This document shows positions 21,120 through 31,850 of a stretch of 64,000 nt of DNA, in pieces. The notes under the pieces are model-generated. The model was given only the letters and a program-made list of their open reading frames with translations. It was not told the DNA's origin and did not search any database. Source of the stretch: Timema cristinae (taxonomy: Eukaryota; Arthropoda; Insecta; Phasmatodea; Timematidae); contig JBCFYV010000001.1 of the NCBI GenBank assembly GCA_039000515.1, positions 67,883,030 to 67,947,029 on the forward strand, written 5' to 3'. Position 1 is the stretch's first letter. Every line of letters begins with the position of its first letter. The position numbers and the translations under genes are program-made.

Positions 21120-22490
21120 TCCTTTAAATCTGCCATAACAATTTTGCAGGCAGCAAACAATAACAGTTGAGAAAAACAACACTACAATCAAACGTAACCT
21201 TCTACGCAGATGCCGCTTGGGCACCTGATTTGGGAAGGTCTCTAGTAGACCCACCTAGCGGGAGAACTCTCTACTACGCCTAGGAACGACCACACGCTTT
21301 CAATTCGGGTTTTTTGGGTCCCCCCTCGAAGTAAGGAAAAGAGTAATGAGATACATAATAAAGGAAAACAACAATGCAACAACATAATTCTTTGCAACAA
21401 TGCTGTAATAGCTAGCAGGTTGACAACAAAAATACACTTTGTGTAGAAGGAATAGAAGGGGGGCAGGGGGGGGAGGGGGGAAGGGTGACCACGCATAAAA
21501 TTACTGGCGAGCCAGCTACAAAATTGATTTGTTGCTTTCTTTAGTTAAAGATCAACGGTAAGAACTTTTGTTAACTTATTTGCTTTTTTGACAAAGTATT
21601 ATTTCTAGGGCCTAGCATTAATACAGTGTAGGTACCTTAATATTATACTATCTCAAATGAGTTTCTAGATGAACATATAATTTTGTTCAACCAATTAAAA
21701 CATATTTTATAGCTTAGTCTATAACTCCATAACAAATCTAAGTATTACTATTACTGAGTCTGAGCCAAAATATTTTCAACAGGATGACTAACCATTTTCA
21801 AAAATTTATTAGACAACTGCTTTGTATGCAAGTATAAATGAGATTTTTTGGGGTTATTTTTTTAAGTATTTTCTTTTAATAACCCAGGTAGGATTTTTGG
21901 GATGGGTAAAATTATAACACCCTGATCTTTTCACATAGGTAATTTAGATAGTGACAGGAAATAAATGTGTAGTCTTTGAAATGAACAAAACAGTTTCGTA
22001 TGTCTACTCCAATGGGTTAGTAACAGCATGCTGATGGAGATTTTAAATAACATGCAATAACTATATATACACATCAAAAACTTACTAGCTTTTCACCACT
22101 AAACACTTGATTTAATTTGGATTAATTAGTACCGGTTAAAAATAAATATTAGAACACTAAATGTTGACAACACAATGTAATAAAAGATCTAGGAACCAAC
22201 AAATATAGATGAATGAACTAAAGCATAAGCTTGTGCAGGAGCCACTAGCAGAAAGTCATGTAGAAAAAGGAATTCAAGCTCTTTTTTTTTAAAGCGCAAC
22301 AACTACTACTACTAGGTACCAATATTTCATTATATTATCAGAATACTTTATGTAGATTGAATAAAAATATAATTTCATCACCCAAAATGTAATATTCATG
22401 CAATTGCTATTAATAAAGTAACCGAACTGATTAGGTTTATTTTGTCCATTAATGTTAAACATAAAACCAATTAAAACAAAACTAATACAA
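21120..22490. other. No gene; AT-rich, one G-rich patch
   Basis: From 21190 to 21320 it is richer in G and C, and 21458-21486 holds a run of G tracts (ggggggcaggggggggaggggggaagg). The minus-strand frame 21242-21496 has a hydrophobic stretch but resembles nothing I know. The remainder is AT-rich and featureless. Confidence 0.4.
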
Positions 22491-22497
22491 GTGGAAG

Positions 22498-22790
22498 GTG
22501 ACCTGGTGGTCTAGGGGTAAGGTGTCGGACCTCTGTGCTGGGGGTCCGGGGTTCAATCCTCGGTCCCGGCACATATTTATCTGATTACCAAACCCTTCCT
22601 TCCCCTCAGACAAGATGTGTATTAATCACATCTTGTGAATCTGTGGAATGCCAGGCCTCCATCGTGGTTCGGATTCCACGTTAAACTGCAGGTCCTCCAT
22701 TTCTTCTTACAATCACCCTACTATTACACATTAGCATAAGTGCGTATAACCCGAATGGGTAGTAAGATGTGGTGAAGAAGAAGAATACCA
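22498..22790 (+). mobile_element. SINE with a different tRNA-like head
   Basis: The head has A-box-like TGGTCTAGGGGTAAGG and B-box-like GGGTTCAATCCTC, ending in cccggcac. The anticodon region does not fold into a normal 7-base loop. A body of its own follows (tgattaccaaacccttccttcccctcagac..), then the shared 3' end gcgtataacccgaatgggtagtaagatgtggtg and a GAA-rich tail. The head differs from the SINE at 22858-23096, yet the tail is the same. Confidence 0.82.
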
Positions 22791-22857
22791 GTGGAAAACA
22801 TTAAACTGTACTTGCTAAGTTATATTAGATTTTCAAACCATATATAGCCTATATTTT

Positions 22858-23096
22858 AGCACCACATCTTACTACCCATTCAGATTATACTCTTATGTAC
22901 TAATTATGCTAATGGTTTGAGGGATTAGGAAGGTTATATTTAGATGAAATGTACCCACATTTTTGGAGAGGGAAAGTCGAAAACCATTATGAAAAACTTC
23001 CCAGTATAGCCGACTGAGATTTGAACCTCAATCTCCCTGTAATTGGCAGTCTAGTACGAGAGTAGCGTGTTAGACCACTCAGCCACCCAAGTGAGT
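22858..23096 (-). mobile_element. tRNA-derived SINE, Ser/Leu-like head
   Basis: On the minus strand the head reads GGGTGGCTGAGTGGTCTAAC, a long variable-arm-like stretch, then GAGGTTCAAATCTCAGTCGG, similar to a class II tRNA. The 3' end is cctgaatgggtagtaagatgtggtgc. It lies in opposite orientation to, and about 70 bases from, the SINE at 22498-22790. Confidence 0.82.
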
Positions 23097-23099
23097 CAA

Positions 23100-24180
23100 A
23101 CCATATTCATATTCGATTTATTCAATTAATGTCAATATAAGTTAAATAAAATTAAATCCAAATTTATTTCATTATTAATTTTGATTATATTTAACATTAA
23201 TTTTACTATTCTTAAAGTTCTAATCAATACTAACATCTCTTAATTAATGGTGATAGCTTTTATTAATTATAACAATTTATATTAATTTACAATAACCGTT
23301 TGAGTACTTCAATGATATGGTTACTACACAACTGCCATAATCTAATAAACGTAATAAAAAGTCTATGTGGCTATAAATGGTGAAGAAGTGTTACAGTGCA
23401 TCATAGTATTATCTATCATGTCCTGCTGACCCAAGTTACATTTTTTACTGTGCAGCACGGCGAGCTCATTGCAAACAATATACTACTGTATTACTTATAT
23501 TCATAATACTTTTACAATATTTTGTACTCACAACTGCCCAAGCATGTTATTGATGAAAATGGCAGCATCTTTTGAATTTTACAAAAAGCAGCATTTTTAA
23601 GGTGTTCTGGTAACGTCTGAAGTTTCTTGAAAAGAATCTCAACCTATAATGTTATAGAAGTTATCACAGCGACTATTATATACAATGTTTTTCAACATTT
23701 TGCACCCCATTCTCCTCTTTAATTAAGATTTAATTATTCTGACCTTTCTTGATCAAATATTTCAAATTTTCCTGGTCAAAATGTGTGAATACATCGAGTC
23801 AGGATTATTCTATTTCCTTGTACAATTTTATAGACCTCTTTTATTCCTTAAGATGTGAAATATTTATTTAATTTGATTGGTAATCAATTTTCTGTATTGC
23901 CAGGTAGGTAGGCTACATGTTCTAAATCAGCCTTCCCCAAACTTAATGAGTTGTGGACAAGTTTTTTTTAAGTCAATTTTTTCTCTTGACTTAAGAAAAT
24001 TTACATGATGATTTGTAAAAAACTATTAAAAACTATTTTTATATGTATTTACTTGAGTAAAAAAACCTTGCTGTAGTTTATGTCTGGGAATGTAAGTGAA
24101 ATAATAAAGACAAGTGTACATTTAGTAAGTGAGTTGAGTGATGTGTTTTGTTTAATTAAATGTAGCCTAGTGTTTATTAA
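23100..24180. other. No gene; AT-rich
   Basis: No coding frame or clear repeat is seen. Near 23930, 'cagccttccccaaacttaatgagttgtgg' resembles the end of a hAT-type element, but I found no partner. Confidence 0.4.
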
Positions 24181-24290
24181 AAGTATTAAAAAATTATAAA
24201 TAGTATATCAGTGTCATCCAATTTTACATACTCTTGTATGTGCATAATAAAGTGAATAAAATACCTAAACATTGTACCATAACTATAGAA
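24180..24290. repeat. Partial copy of the inverted-repeat element at 24599
   Basis: The stretch catactcttgtatgtgcataataaagtgaataaaatacctaaacattgtaccataacta closely matches the right-hand part of the element at 24599-25448 and of the copy at 31274-34962. It lacks the terminal repeat. Confidence 0.6.
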
Positions 24291-24598
24291 AAGAGCTATT
24301 GCCCCTGACACCACCAAAACTAGTTATTTGTAATATTAATAGCTTGTGTCAAGAGTTTTTATAGCTATAGGATTTATTTTGATTAATAATGCTCTTAGTA
24401 ATAAGTGTTTTTATCATTATTTAAGCCCCTTTTCAAAAAGATGTATGAGTTCTAAGCCCAGAAATCCATCCTCAGTTCACACAACTGGAACTCTCCAAAC
24501 GTACTGATGCTAGCAGACCAGACCAGACCAGACCAGGGTAACAAATGCAGTTCAGAAAGTAAATGTACTGAACAGAATGACGCTTACTATTTTTGGGT

Positions 24599-25448
24599 AT
24601 AGTATGCTTTATCCATCCCATTCTCAACTATTTATTTCTTAAAATATCCAAAATATTGATAGCAGCCCAACATTATTCCAAACATAATAACTCGTAGAAA
24701 CAATTTGAACAAAAAAAAAACTTTTAAATTAAATAAGAAAAAGTTCCACTCACCTAAGCGATGGGTTAGCTTTTGACCATTTAAGAACAATTTGAACACA
24801 TACACTTGAACCCTAAATATAGGCTAATTTACAAAAGTGTAAAAACTGTTACAATGACCACAATTAGCTTTACTTCTTAGTAAATTTAACTCAAAGCAAT
24901 TTGACTTGATGTGTGTGAACACAGGTATCCAAAACGACTAAATATTATAATAAGTGTGAAAGCTCTTAAAAATAATATTGATGACATCTTGGAAATAACA
25001 AGACAAATAGTTTGTATTATCCTATTTATTATGCAACTTTTCCAACCCAGTTTAGCAGTTAATGTGTTAGTAAATTAAATGTATAGTTATAGATGAAATT
25101 ACTATTCAATGTAATAATTAAACGTAGGTGGTACACATCATACAATTAAGTCAGGCTTATCCATTTTATAGAGCATTAATTAGCATAATGTAATCACAGC
25201 TGTCCAGTGCGCAGGTTCACAGGAAATTTATATGGCATAGTCAATATTTACATTTTGAAAGTGATTTGGGTATTATGTTGTCAAGTTTTGTTTGGATGTA
25301 GTATTTATTCAAAGTGTTAAAAAATGTATCAATATAGTTTAATTCAATTCAACATACTCGTGTGTGCGTAATTAAGTGAATAAAATATCTAAATATTGTA
25401 CCATAACAATGAAAAATATCCTAAAATGGGAGGGATAAAGCATACTAT
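24599..25448. mobile_element. Non-autonomous inverted-repeat element, copy A (850 bp)
   Basis: Terminal inverted repeats of about 24 bases: left atagtatgctttatccatcccatt; right, on the other strand, atagtatgctttatccctcccatt. TA lies at each end, so a TA target is possible but not proven. There is no transposase frame. Copy B at 31274-34962 is the same element split by a hAT. Position about 25130 (gtacacatcatacaat) is the uninterrupted version of the hAT target in copy B. Confidence 0.75.
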
Positions 25449-25449
25449 G

Positions 25450-25945
25450 GCCCAATTTTTAAATAGTATTCTAGGCATGTTATTTTTTTTGCCTTTTAAA
25501 CAGATTCTAAACTTTAAAGTATCCACCTTTCAAATAATATTATAAAGAGTCTGCATTTAAAATTAATGTTGGTGATAATTATTCCCAAAGCTAAAATATG
25601 CTTAACTTTTAGAATATTATTAATATTAATGAAGAATATATCAGGTTAAACAAGTAAAACAATAGTAGTTTAACATAGATGTTGATTAAGATTACTAAAG
25701 ATCGAAGTATAGAGAGATATATACCTCATCTAAAACAAATGAGCTGTCATCATTTTGCATTTTTATTTCAAGATAGCTATGATAAATATGCGAGACACTT
25801 TTATATTTACAGACTCTACATGTCTATGTGAATTGTGAACGATTATTGGTATTTTCATACCTTCAGGCTTAATATATTAATTCCAAAAAAAGTCATAAAA
25901 TAAACATAGTGTTGGTTCAACTTATGCCGCTAGGTCTCTCGACTT
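25450..25945. other. No gene; AT-rich
   Basis: Nothing recognisable on either strand. Confidence 0.4.
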
Positions 25946-25948
25946 CTT

Positions 25949-26200
25949 TTATGCGATAGCAAGGTCCGTCAATATTTGAAGAGTGGGCCGGAACAACTTT
26001 ACAATATACATTTTCCCCGGAGAAAAAGGTTGTTTGGGACGCAGTTTATACCCTGACAGAGATATTGCAAGGGATGGTTTGTGAAAGCACAACCTTCTCC
26101 TTTGTAACTGTTTCTCTGACGTCACATTCACAGCCTGCTTCTGACAGACAAAAGAAGCTTTTTTTTTTTTTTTGTCACTGGTCTGTTTAAAACGTTCCAC
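25949..26200 (-). CDS. Unrecognised reading frame with an acceptor-like start
   Basis: The minus-strand frame has 83 codons. An acceptor-like 'gcttcttttgtctgtcag' on the minus strand at about 26140 would open 64 codons starting KQAVNVTSEKQLQRRRLCFH and ending in TAA. The peptide is basic and not recognised. The stretch is richer in G and C than its surroundings, and a CRE-like palindrome at 26117 lies inside it, so it may instead be regulatory or first-exon DNA. Low confidence that it is translated. Confidence 0.2.
   Translation of the reverse strand: MERFKQTSDKKKKKASFVCQKQAVNVTSEKQLQRRRLCFHKPSLAISLSGYKLRPKQPFSPGKMYIVKLFRPTLQILTDLAIA
26117..26124. promoter_or_regulatory. CRE-like palindrome TGACGTCA
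   Basis: A perfect 8-base consensus for CREB/ATF-type bZIP factors, in a GC-richer stretch. A second copy lies 240 bases away at 26357-26364. Confidence 0.35.
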
Positions 26201-26356
26201 TTATTACTGTCATTGATTTCTATAAATAACTGGATAAATATCCGTAGCTGAAATTTTTTAATCTCGAACTGTCACCTGCATAACATTGTGTAGGGGAGAA
26301 AGAAATTATCGGGTATTTATTTCTCTCTTGCACTCACACAAGACAATCTGGCATTT

Positions 26357-26364
26357 TGACGTCA
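26357..26364. promoter_or_regulatory. Second CRE-like palindrome TGACGTCA
   Basis: A perfect 8-base palindrome, as at 26117. About 100 bases further, agctg|gtgagt (26458-26468) is donor-like on the plus strand, so a small untranslated first exon is conceivable. Confidence 0.3.
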
Positions 26365-26469
26365 TACATGAATTTAATTGAATATGTGAGATTCAACAAT
26401 GTGTGATTAGTTAAATGAAATAAATATGTTAGTAAAAGCTTTGAAGAGAAAAGTTCGAAGCTGGTGAGT

Positions 26470-27700
26470 TTTTTAAAAATAAGTTGATGCAGGCACATAT
26501 ATAATATGATTTTTGAAAGAAGATCATTTGGAAGGCTTTACCTCGTATCAGAATCCTACTCTATAGTAAAGTTTAGGTAAGATAAAAGACCTTCCAGAAT
26601 AGAATTTCTACTTCCGTCCTAAGTGGCCGTTTATCCTACGAAAATACTAATATATGATATTATTCTGGTATAAATGGGGATTCCTACTAAAACCAGGGTT
26701 TCGTAAATACATACTGCCTACGAGCTTATATAACCTAAATTATCCTTTAAAAGTAAGATTACTAGACAAGTCATTTAACCAAAATATAATCACGTTTTAA
26801 GATACCATATTCATTATATTTATCGAGCTTTCAATATAATATGGTCTCTGAAACCAATAAATAATCTAATAGCCAACTTTAAATATAAGTGTAGTCTTGG
26901 CAGACTGTAAATATATGTATGATAGCTACATTTAATATATTAAAGATTTTATTCGTATTTGTACAGTATTACTGTAAACCTGAATTGTCTATCCTTTAAT
27001 GTAAATGATTCTTTAGGCAAGTGTGGTATAATACCTCATTATTTTCAAACAATAATATTTTTATTCATCAGATACACGTTTTCGCATAAGTACATTGAAA
27101 GAAACCGTTACATTTGTGTCCTCCCCCTCTCTCCCCATAGTGAAGTAAACGATAAACTTGAGCGTCACGCTTTGGTCCTTGGCAATGCGTATGTTTATGT
27201 TCATCAAGTATAATCCAAAGATCACTGATTACTGTATGCTCATTTGTTTTCTCCAAGCTTCTATTGTTTTCTCTCGGTCAAGGCTACATTGTTAAAATAT
27301 TGTACAGTAGATGGTAGCACAAAATAGTTATGTATTAGAAGTGTTAATCAATGCTTCGTATTTCTCCTCGTCTCTGGCACAGACAGCGCTGTAACGGGTC
27401 CGGGGCAACCTTGTTCCTTTATGATCCGGAGATATTTTGGAGCAGTCGTACATTAGAAAGAAGTGGGTACTTTGTGTTCTTGTCAGAGTGCTGAGATCAG
27501 ATCCGGTGCAACCTCACTTATCTATTATAGGCCTCGTTTAGAGTTGGTTGCGGGAGTCACAGCTGAGTTTCCAAGGGGAAAGCTTTCGTAGTACAAAATA
27601 TTATTTCCACAATACAAGCACAGTATGTGATGTATTCTCACAATAAATTGTTACGTTAGTGATTAACATTGAAGGGACCAGCTTGGTGATAAAATGATTT
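26470..27700. other. No supported gene
   Basis: One strong acceptor-like tract (tcctccccctctctccccatag, ending 27139) on the plus strand precedes 24 open codons (EVNDKLERHALVLGNAYVYV..), which end in TAA at 27213. Too short to call an exon. The remainder is AT-rich. Confidence 0.35.
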
Positions 27701-27714
27701 AAGGCAAAGGTCAG

Positions 27715-27932
27715 CAATCTACTGACTGATTTTATCTAGCCCACAAAATATTTAGCAAACAACAATTTGTTCAAAAAACTGACTTAATAGCTAATTACTA
27801 ATTGGGAAATGTAAAATTGAACTATTTTCCTCTATATTTATTTGTTTTTTGTTTTACTTTTTTTTCAAACTAGCCCAACCATTTTTTTTAAGCCCGTATG
27901 TCCCACGATATAAAAAAGGTGGCCAACCTTTG
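27715..27932. mobile_element. MITE-like element with CAAAGGT ends
   Basis: Left end caaaggtcagcaatct; right end, other strand, caaaggttggccacct (12 of 16 match), with T-rich interior beside each end. No clear target duplication. A SINE starts almost directly after it. Confidence 0.4.
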
Positions 27933-27937
27933 GTCTC

Positions 27938-28143
27938 TGGCGCCACTCTCGCAATAGACTGGACTACCGATGACAGAGCTATTGAGGTTCAAATCTGGTT
28001 GGGTGCATTTATGGTGGTTTTTTCCTAAACTTCTTAAACTCTCATTATTCTAGAATCAACTATTTCATCCCTAACACATTAGCGTAATTAGCATATATGC
28101 GTATAGCCCAACCGGGCATTAGACACGGTGCTAAAAATAACTA
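27938..28143 (+). mobile_element. tRNA-derived SINE
   Basis: Contains the B-box-like GAGGTTCAAATCTGG and the family's 3' end (gtatagcccaaccgggcattagacacggtgctaaaa). The head is shortened and the copy is diverged. Confidence 0.75.
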
Positions 28144-28369
28144 GGTTGGGATTAGGTACGAATATATTGACTATGATGAAAAGGAGCAATTAAAAGGAAC
28201 AGGTCCAGTGGTGGAGCAGTAGCAGATTATTCCTGCTCCACTAAAGGATTTCTTTTCCCATCCCTAGATATCAGTGTGATCGGCAATTAAATAAAATAAC
28301 CCGATGCGTATCTTTATTATGTATAAAGGTTGAGGAGAGTGAATTGTATTCTCAATTGTATTTTCAAAT

Positions 28370-28720
28370 AATCTGAATGGTTGCCATTCAGATAATTTTC
28401 AAATAATAACCTTTAAGAAAAAAACCTATATTGAATCCACCTGATTTATATAAAAAAAAACTGAATTTTATTCACTCTGATTGGTATCCATTCAGACAGT
28501 TTTCAAATAAACTGATTTTGTGAAAAACCTGAATTGTATACACCAGATTTATATATACAAAAACGTGAATTGTATCCATTCATAAATTTTTCAAATAAAC
28601 AACTTTAAGAGAAAGACTGAATTGTATCCCCCAATTTATATCCTCAAAAACCTGAATTGTATCCACTCTGAATTGTTTCCATTTAGACAGTTTTAAAATA
28701 AACACCTTGAGTAAAATCTT
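28370..28720. repeat. Degenerate tandem repeat, about 100-bp unit, 3.5 copies
   Basis: The phrase ccattcagacagttttcaaataaa recurs near 28384, 28488, 28577 and 28679, alternating with cctgaattgtatccacc-like phrases. AT-rich and non-coding. Confidence 0.65.
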
Positions 28721-30530
28721 TAATCGTATCTTCAAATGTTGGGCTTAAGGTTTAAATGAAGAAACTTTTAACGTAAAAGTTTCGTCACAGTTCTGGTAGA
28801 GGGCAGCAGGATGGAATACTCTTAACTTACTACGTGTATACTAGAGTTCAGCCAAATAATTATGTTAATAGAGTAGCCTCGATGCGTTTCTGTGTTCCTT
28901 GAGGAGTACTCGCTAGCCGTTCCATCTTATGGCAGTACTAATATCCAAGCAGGCAAGAGAAAATAAAAGAAAAACGAAAATAATGAGCCGCCATTTTGAG
29001 GGTGTATGAGATTTGGGCATTCGGCTCATCTCGGTTTGGCTCTGTAGTCTCGTTTCCACTTTTTAAGTTTGTTTTTCAGTTTAATTATGTTCAGTGATTC
29101 CCTGAATTATTTTATATCTAACTTTAATTCTCGAATTATTATATATTTAACCCTCCTCAACTAAAATAAGGAATAAAAAGAAGGTCCAAACAACAATGAA
29201 TAACAAGGGGGCAAAAAGGGGGCAATAGGAGTGAGCGATTTGAGTTATGTCCTTTGAATGCCTGAGATCAAACATTCGAAACTCAGATCTCGCAACCCAC
29301 ACCAGTTGCGGAAGTAAATATATGGATGGTCAACCTCGTAGAACTCATTAACGAAAAGGTATATATTCCAAAATTAAAGTAAAACTAAAAGGCATGTAAA
29401 AATACACCACCTATGGGTATGGTGAACCATTAGACTAATAAATTCATAAATTAGTTTTAAATTGATATTTATTCATCAAGAAGTTAATATCATATGAAAA
29501 TATATAATAATATATAATGAGATAATCTTTGAAATATACAAGAAGCTTTCGACAAGCTATTATTCTCACATTCTGACAACAGGAGAAGTTTTAAAAGAAA
29601 CACCAATTAATTATTTTGAGCGCAAGCATTAAAAAAGAACAACATAATAAAATGTGGCTTTAGCTCAACAACAACCTTATCATAACGTCAAGACTTCCAT
29701 TAGTAAAGTTTCTTTATGGAATAGCGGTCATAATCATGTTATCCTCATTAGTTAACTAGCAAAATACATTTCTTACAAAACATAAGAATTGACCCAAAAA
29801 TATCTTAATAATCTCAAAACAATTACTCCCTATCCCATTATGCGGCTAACGCTAAACAATCTCATAGTAATAACAAAATATTCTACAGAACTTCTCAAAA
29901 GACAATTAACTAATCATACGTTGAAAGCTTAACGATTTCATAGTAAAATAAGATCATTCTACGCATTATGTAAATTTAAAGACCAGTTAATAAGTTCCAA
30001 ATATTTATAAAAGGTCAAAATATCAAAATTGTAACTAATATAATTAAATCGACATTATCTCAACAATCGATATTATTAACACGACTAAGTTGCAAAATTA
30101 ACCACGTAGAAAAATAAAAAAACATATCTTATTTTTATTTAAAGCATTTAAGAAATGGCTGAAAGAGAATTTTGAAATATGTAAAAAAAAGGGGGGAAAT
30201 ATACTAAAATTGCTAAAGAGAATTTAGACCTTACATTTTAACAATCTGAAGTCGGAGCTTCTCCTTCCCCAAATATAATCAAGTCCAAGAGTGACGAGAA
30301 GATGTATGTCCTGCCGCTACTATATATACAACACAACCCAGAGAAAATGGATGACGGGAAAAAGGTGGGGGACAACATGTGGAACACTCGGGAACAATAC
30401 ACGCATGACACCATAGCTTCAAAACAGTTTCTTAGAGATTCGAGATTATCCTAGAACATAAACGAGTAAAGTGTCCTTGCCGCTAGAGCTCTTTGCACCT
30501 CAAGTTCTTTGTCATTACTTCATAACATCA
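28720..30530. other. No gene; AT-rich with two GC-richer patches
   Basis: At 28984-28994 'gccgccatttt' is the complement of an AAAATGGCGGC-type Pho/YY1 site. The stretch 30270-30500, read on the minus strand, has a pyrimidine-rich part then gttgtatatatagtagc, an LTR-like arrangement without a visible partner. Confidence 0.35.
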
Positions 30531-30537
30531 CTGGTAG

Positions 30538-30633
30538 TCAGTTCAGTCTAATTCAGGCCACAGGCGCGTGTAGTTGTGATTGATATTTTCTCGCGTTGGT
30601 GTTCTGCATCGGTGCTGGGAGTGGTGCAATGGG
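30538..30633 (+). promoter_or_regulatory. Candidate initiator and first exon with ATG at the donor
   Basis: Two overlapping insect initiator-like sites (TCAGTTCAGTC, 30538-30548) open a GC-richer stretch that ends gtgcaATGGG|gtaagaa. The only ATG in the stretch lies at 30629-30631, directly before a near-consensus donor. First exons holding mainly 5' UTR and a start codon at the splice site are common. No second exon was identified, and the gene is unknown. Confidence 0.33.
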
Positions 30634-31850
30634 GTAAGAAACAAGTTTCTCTTCGATTCTTGTAGCCCAATGCTACAATATTACATTATTTTAATTAAAT
30701 TTAATATAATATTAACGAAGCAAAATTCCACACATTTGTAGTACTCTGATAGTGCAAGATAATTGTTTTGAAATTTTATTATGTTGCTTAATGCGTGAAT
30801 CATTTTATATTTAACATAAACTAATTTAATGTGAGTTCTAGATCATTGTGACCAAGTGTTAAAACTAACAAAATGCCACAAATATGTTGTGCTGTGAAAT
30901 GCAGTTATACAACAGGAAATTGTAAACTATAAAGATTTCCAGCTGATCCCAAAAAGAGTATCATTTGTGAATCCAGCCTAATGCGGGTGCATTGGCAAAG
31001 GAAAGGACAGCACAGGATTTGTGAAGTAACATGACCTTTTTTTAAAACTAATTTTCTTACGAAATTTTGGATAAGAAGCATAACCAAGCTATCTTGACAG
31101 TTATTAAGGTTATATTTGCATGAATACCGTAGGCCTGTTTGTGGTTAATTTGCTTAGAGTAGGCTATATAAGACATTAGAAAATGTACATGGCCTAGGTA
31201 TATTAAAACTAATCAGCACAAACCACAGATTAATCCTCTAATTTTGGATCCTATTAACTTAGACAACGGGCCGAGTACGTCTTAACCGTTCCATTTTAAG
31301 CCATTTCTTTCTTAAAATATAAAAAAATATTGTTATCAGATATACATTATTTCAAATATTAAAACACGTAGAATCAATTTGAACCAAGAAAGAAAAAAAA
31401 AAACCTTTTACATTAAATAAGAAAGAGTTCGACTCACCTAAGCGAAGGATATCTTTCGGCCGTTCTAAAACTATTGGTCGCATTAAACTAAGCCCCAAAC
31501 ATAATTTTTACTGTCTTTATGACTTTTATGTCTGATGACCACAATTACTTTACTTGAAAGTAAATTTAACTTCTAATAATTGAAATAGTTGTAGGTGATC
31601 ACAAGTAGGCCTATCCAAAACTACCAAATTATAGATGAAGTAAAACATAATATTATGACGTCATTGAAATAACACAAGTTTGTATTTGTTATTCGGTATG
31701 ACACTGATCCAATCGAGCTTAACCATACCTTTTATTATTATGACACATTATAAACCCAGCTCAACCTAACGTTTCATGTGTAAATAAATTAAATTTATAA
31801 TTAGAGATAAAATAAACCATCCAATTTAATAAACGTGGATGATACATATC

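Noticed and set aside
22500..22573. Genuine tRNA gene
   Set aside because: A and B boxes are present, but the anticodon arm does not fold normally and the unit continues into a SINE body and tail.
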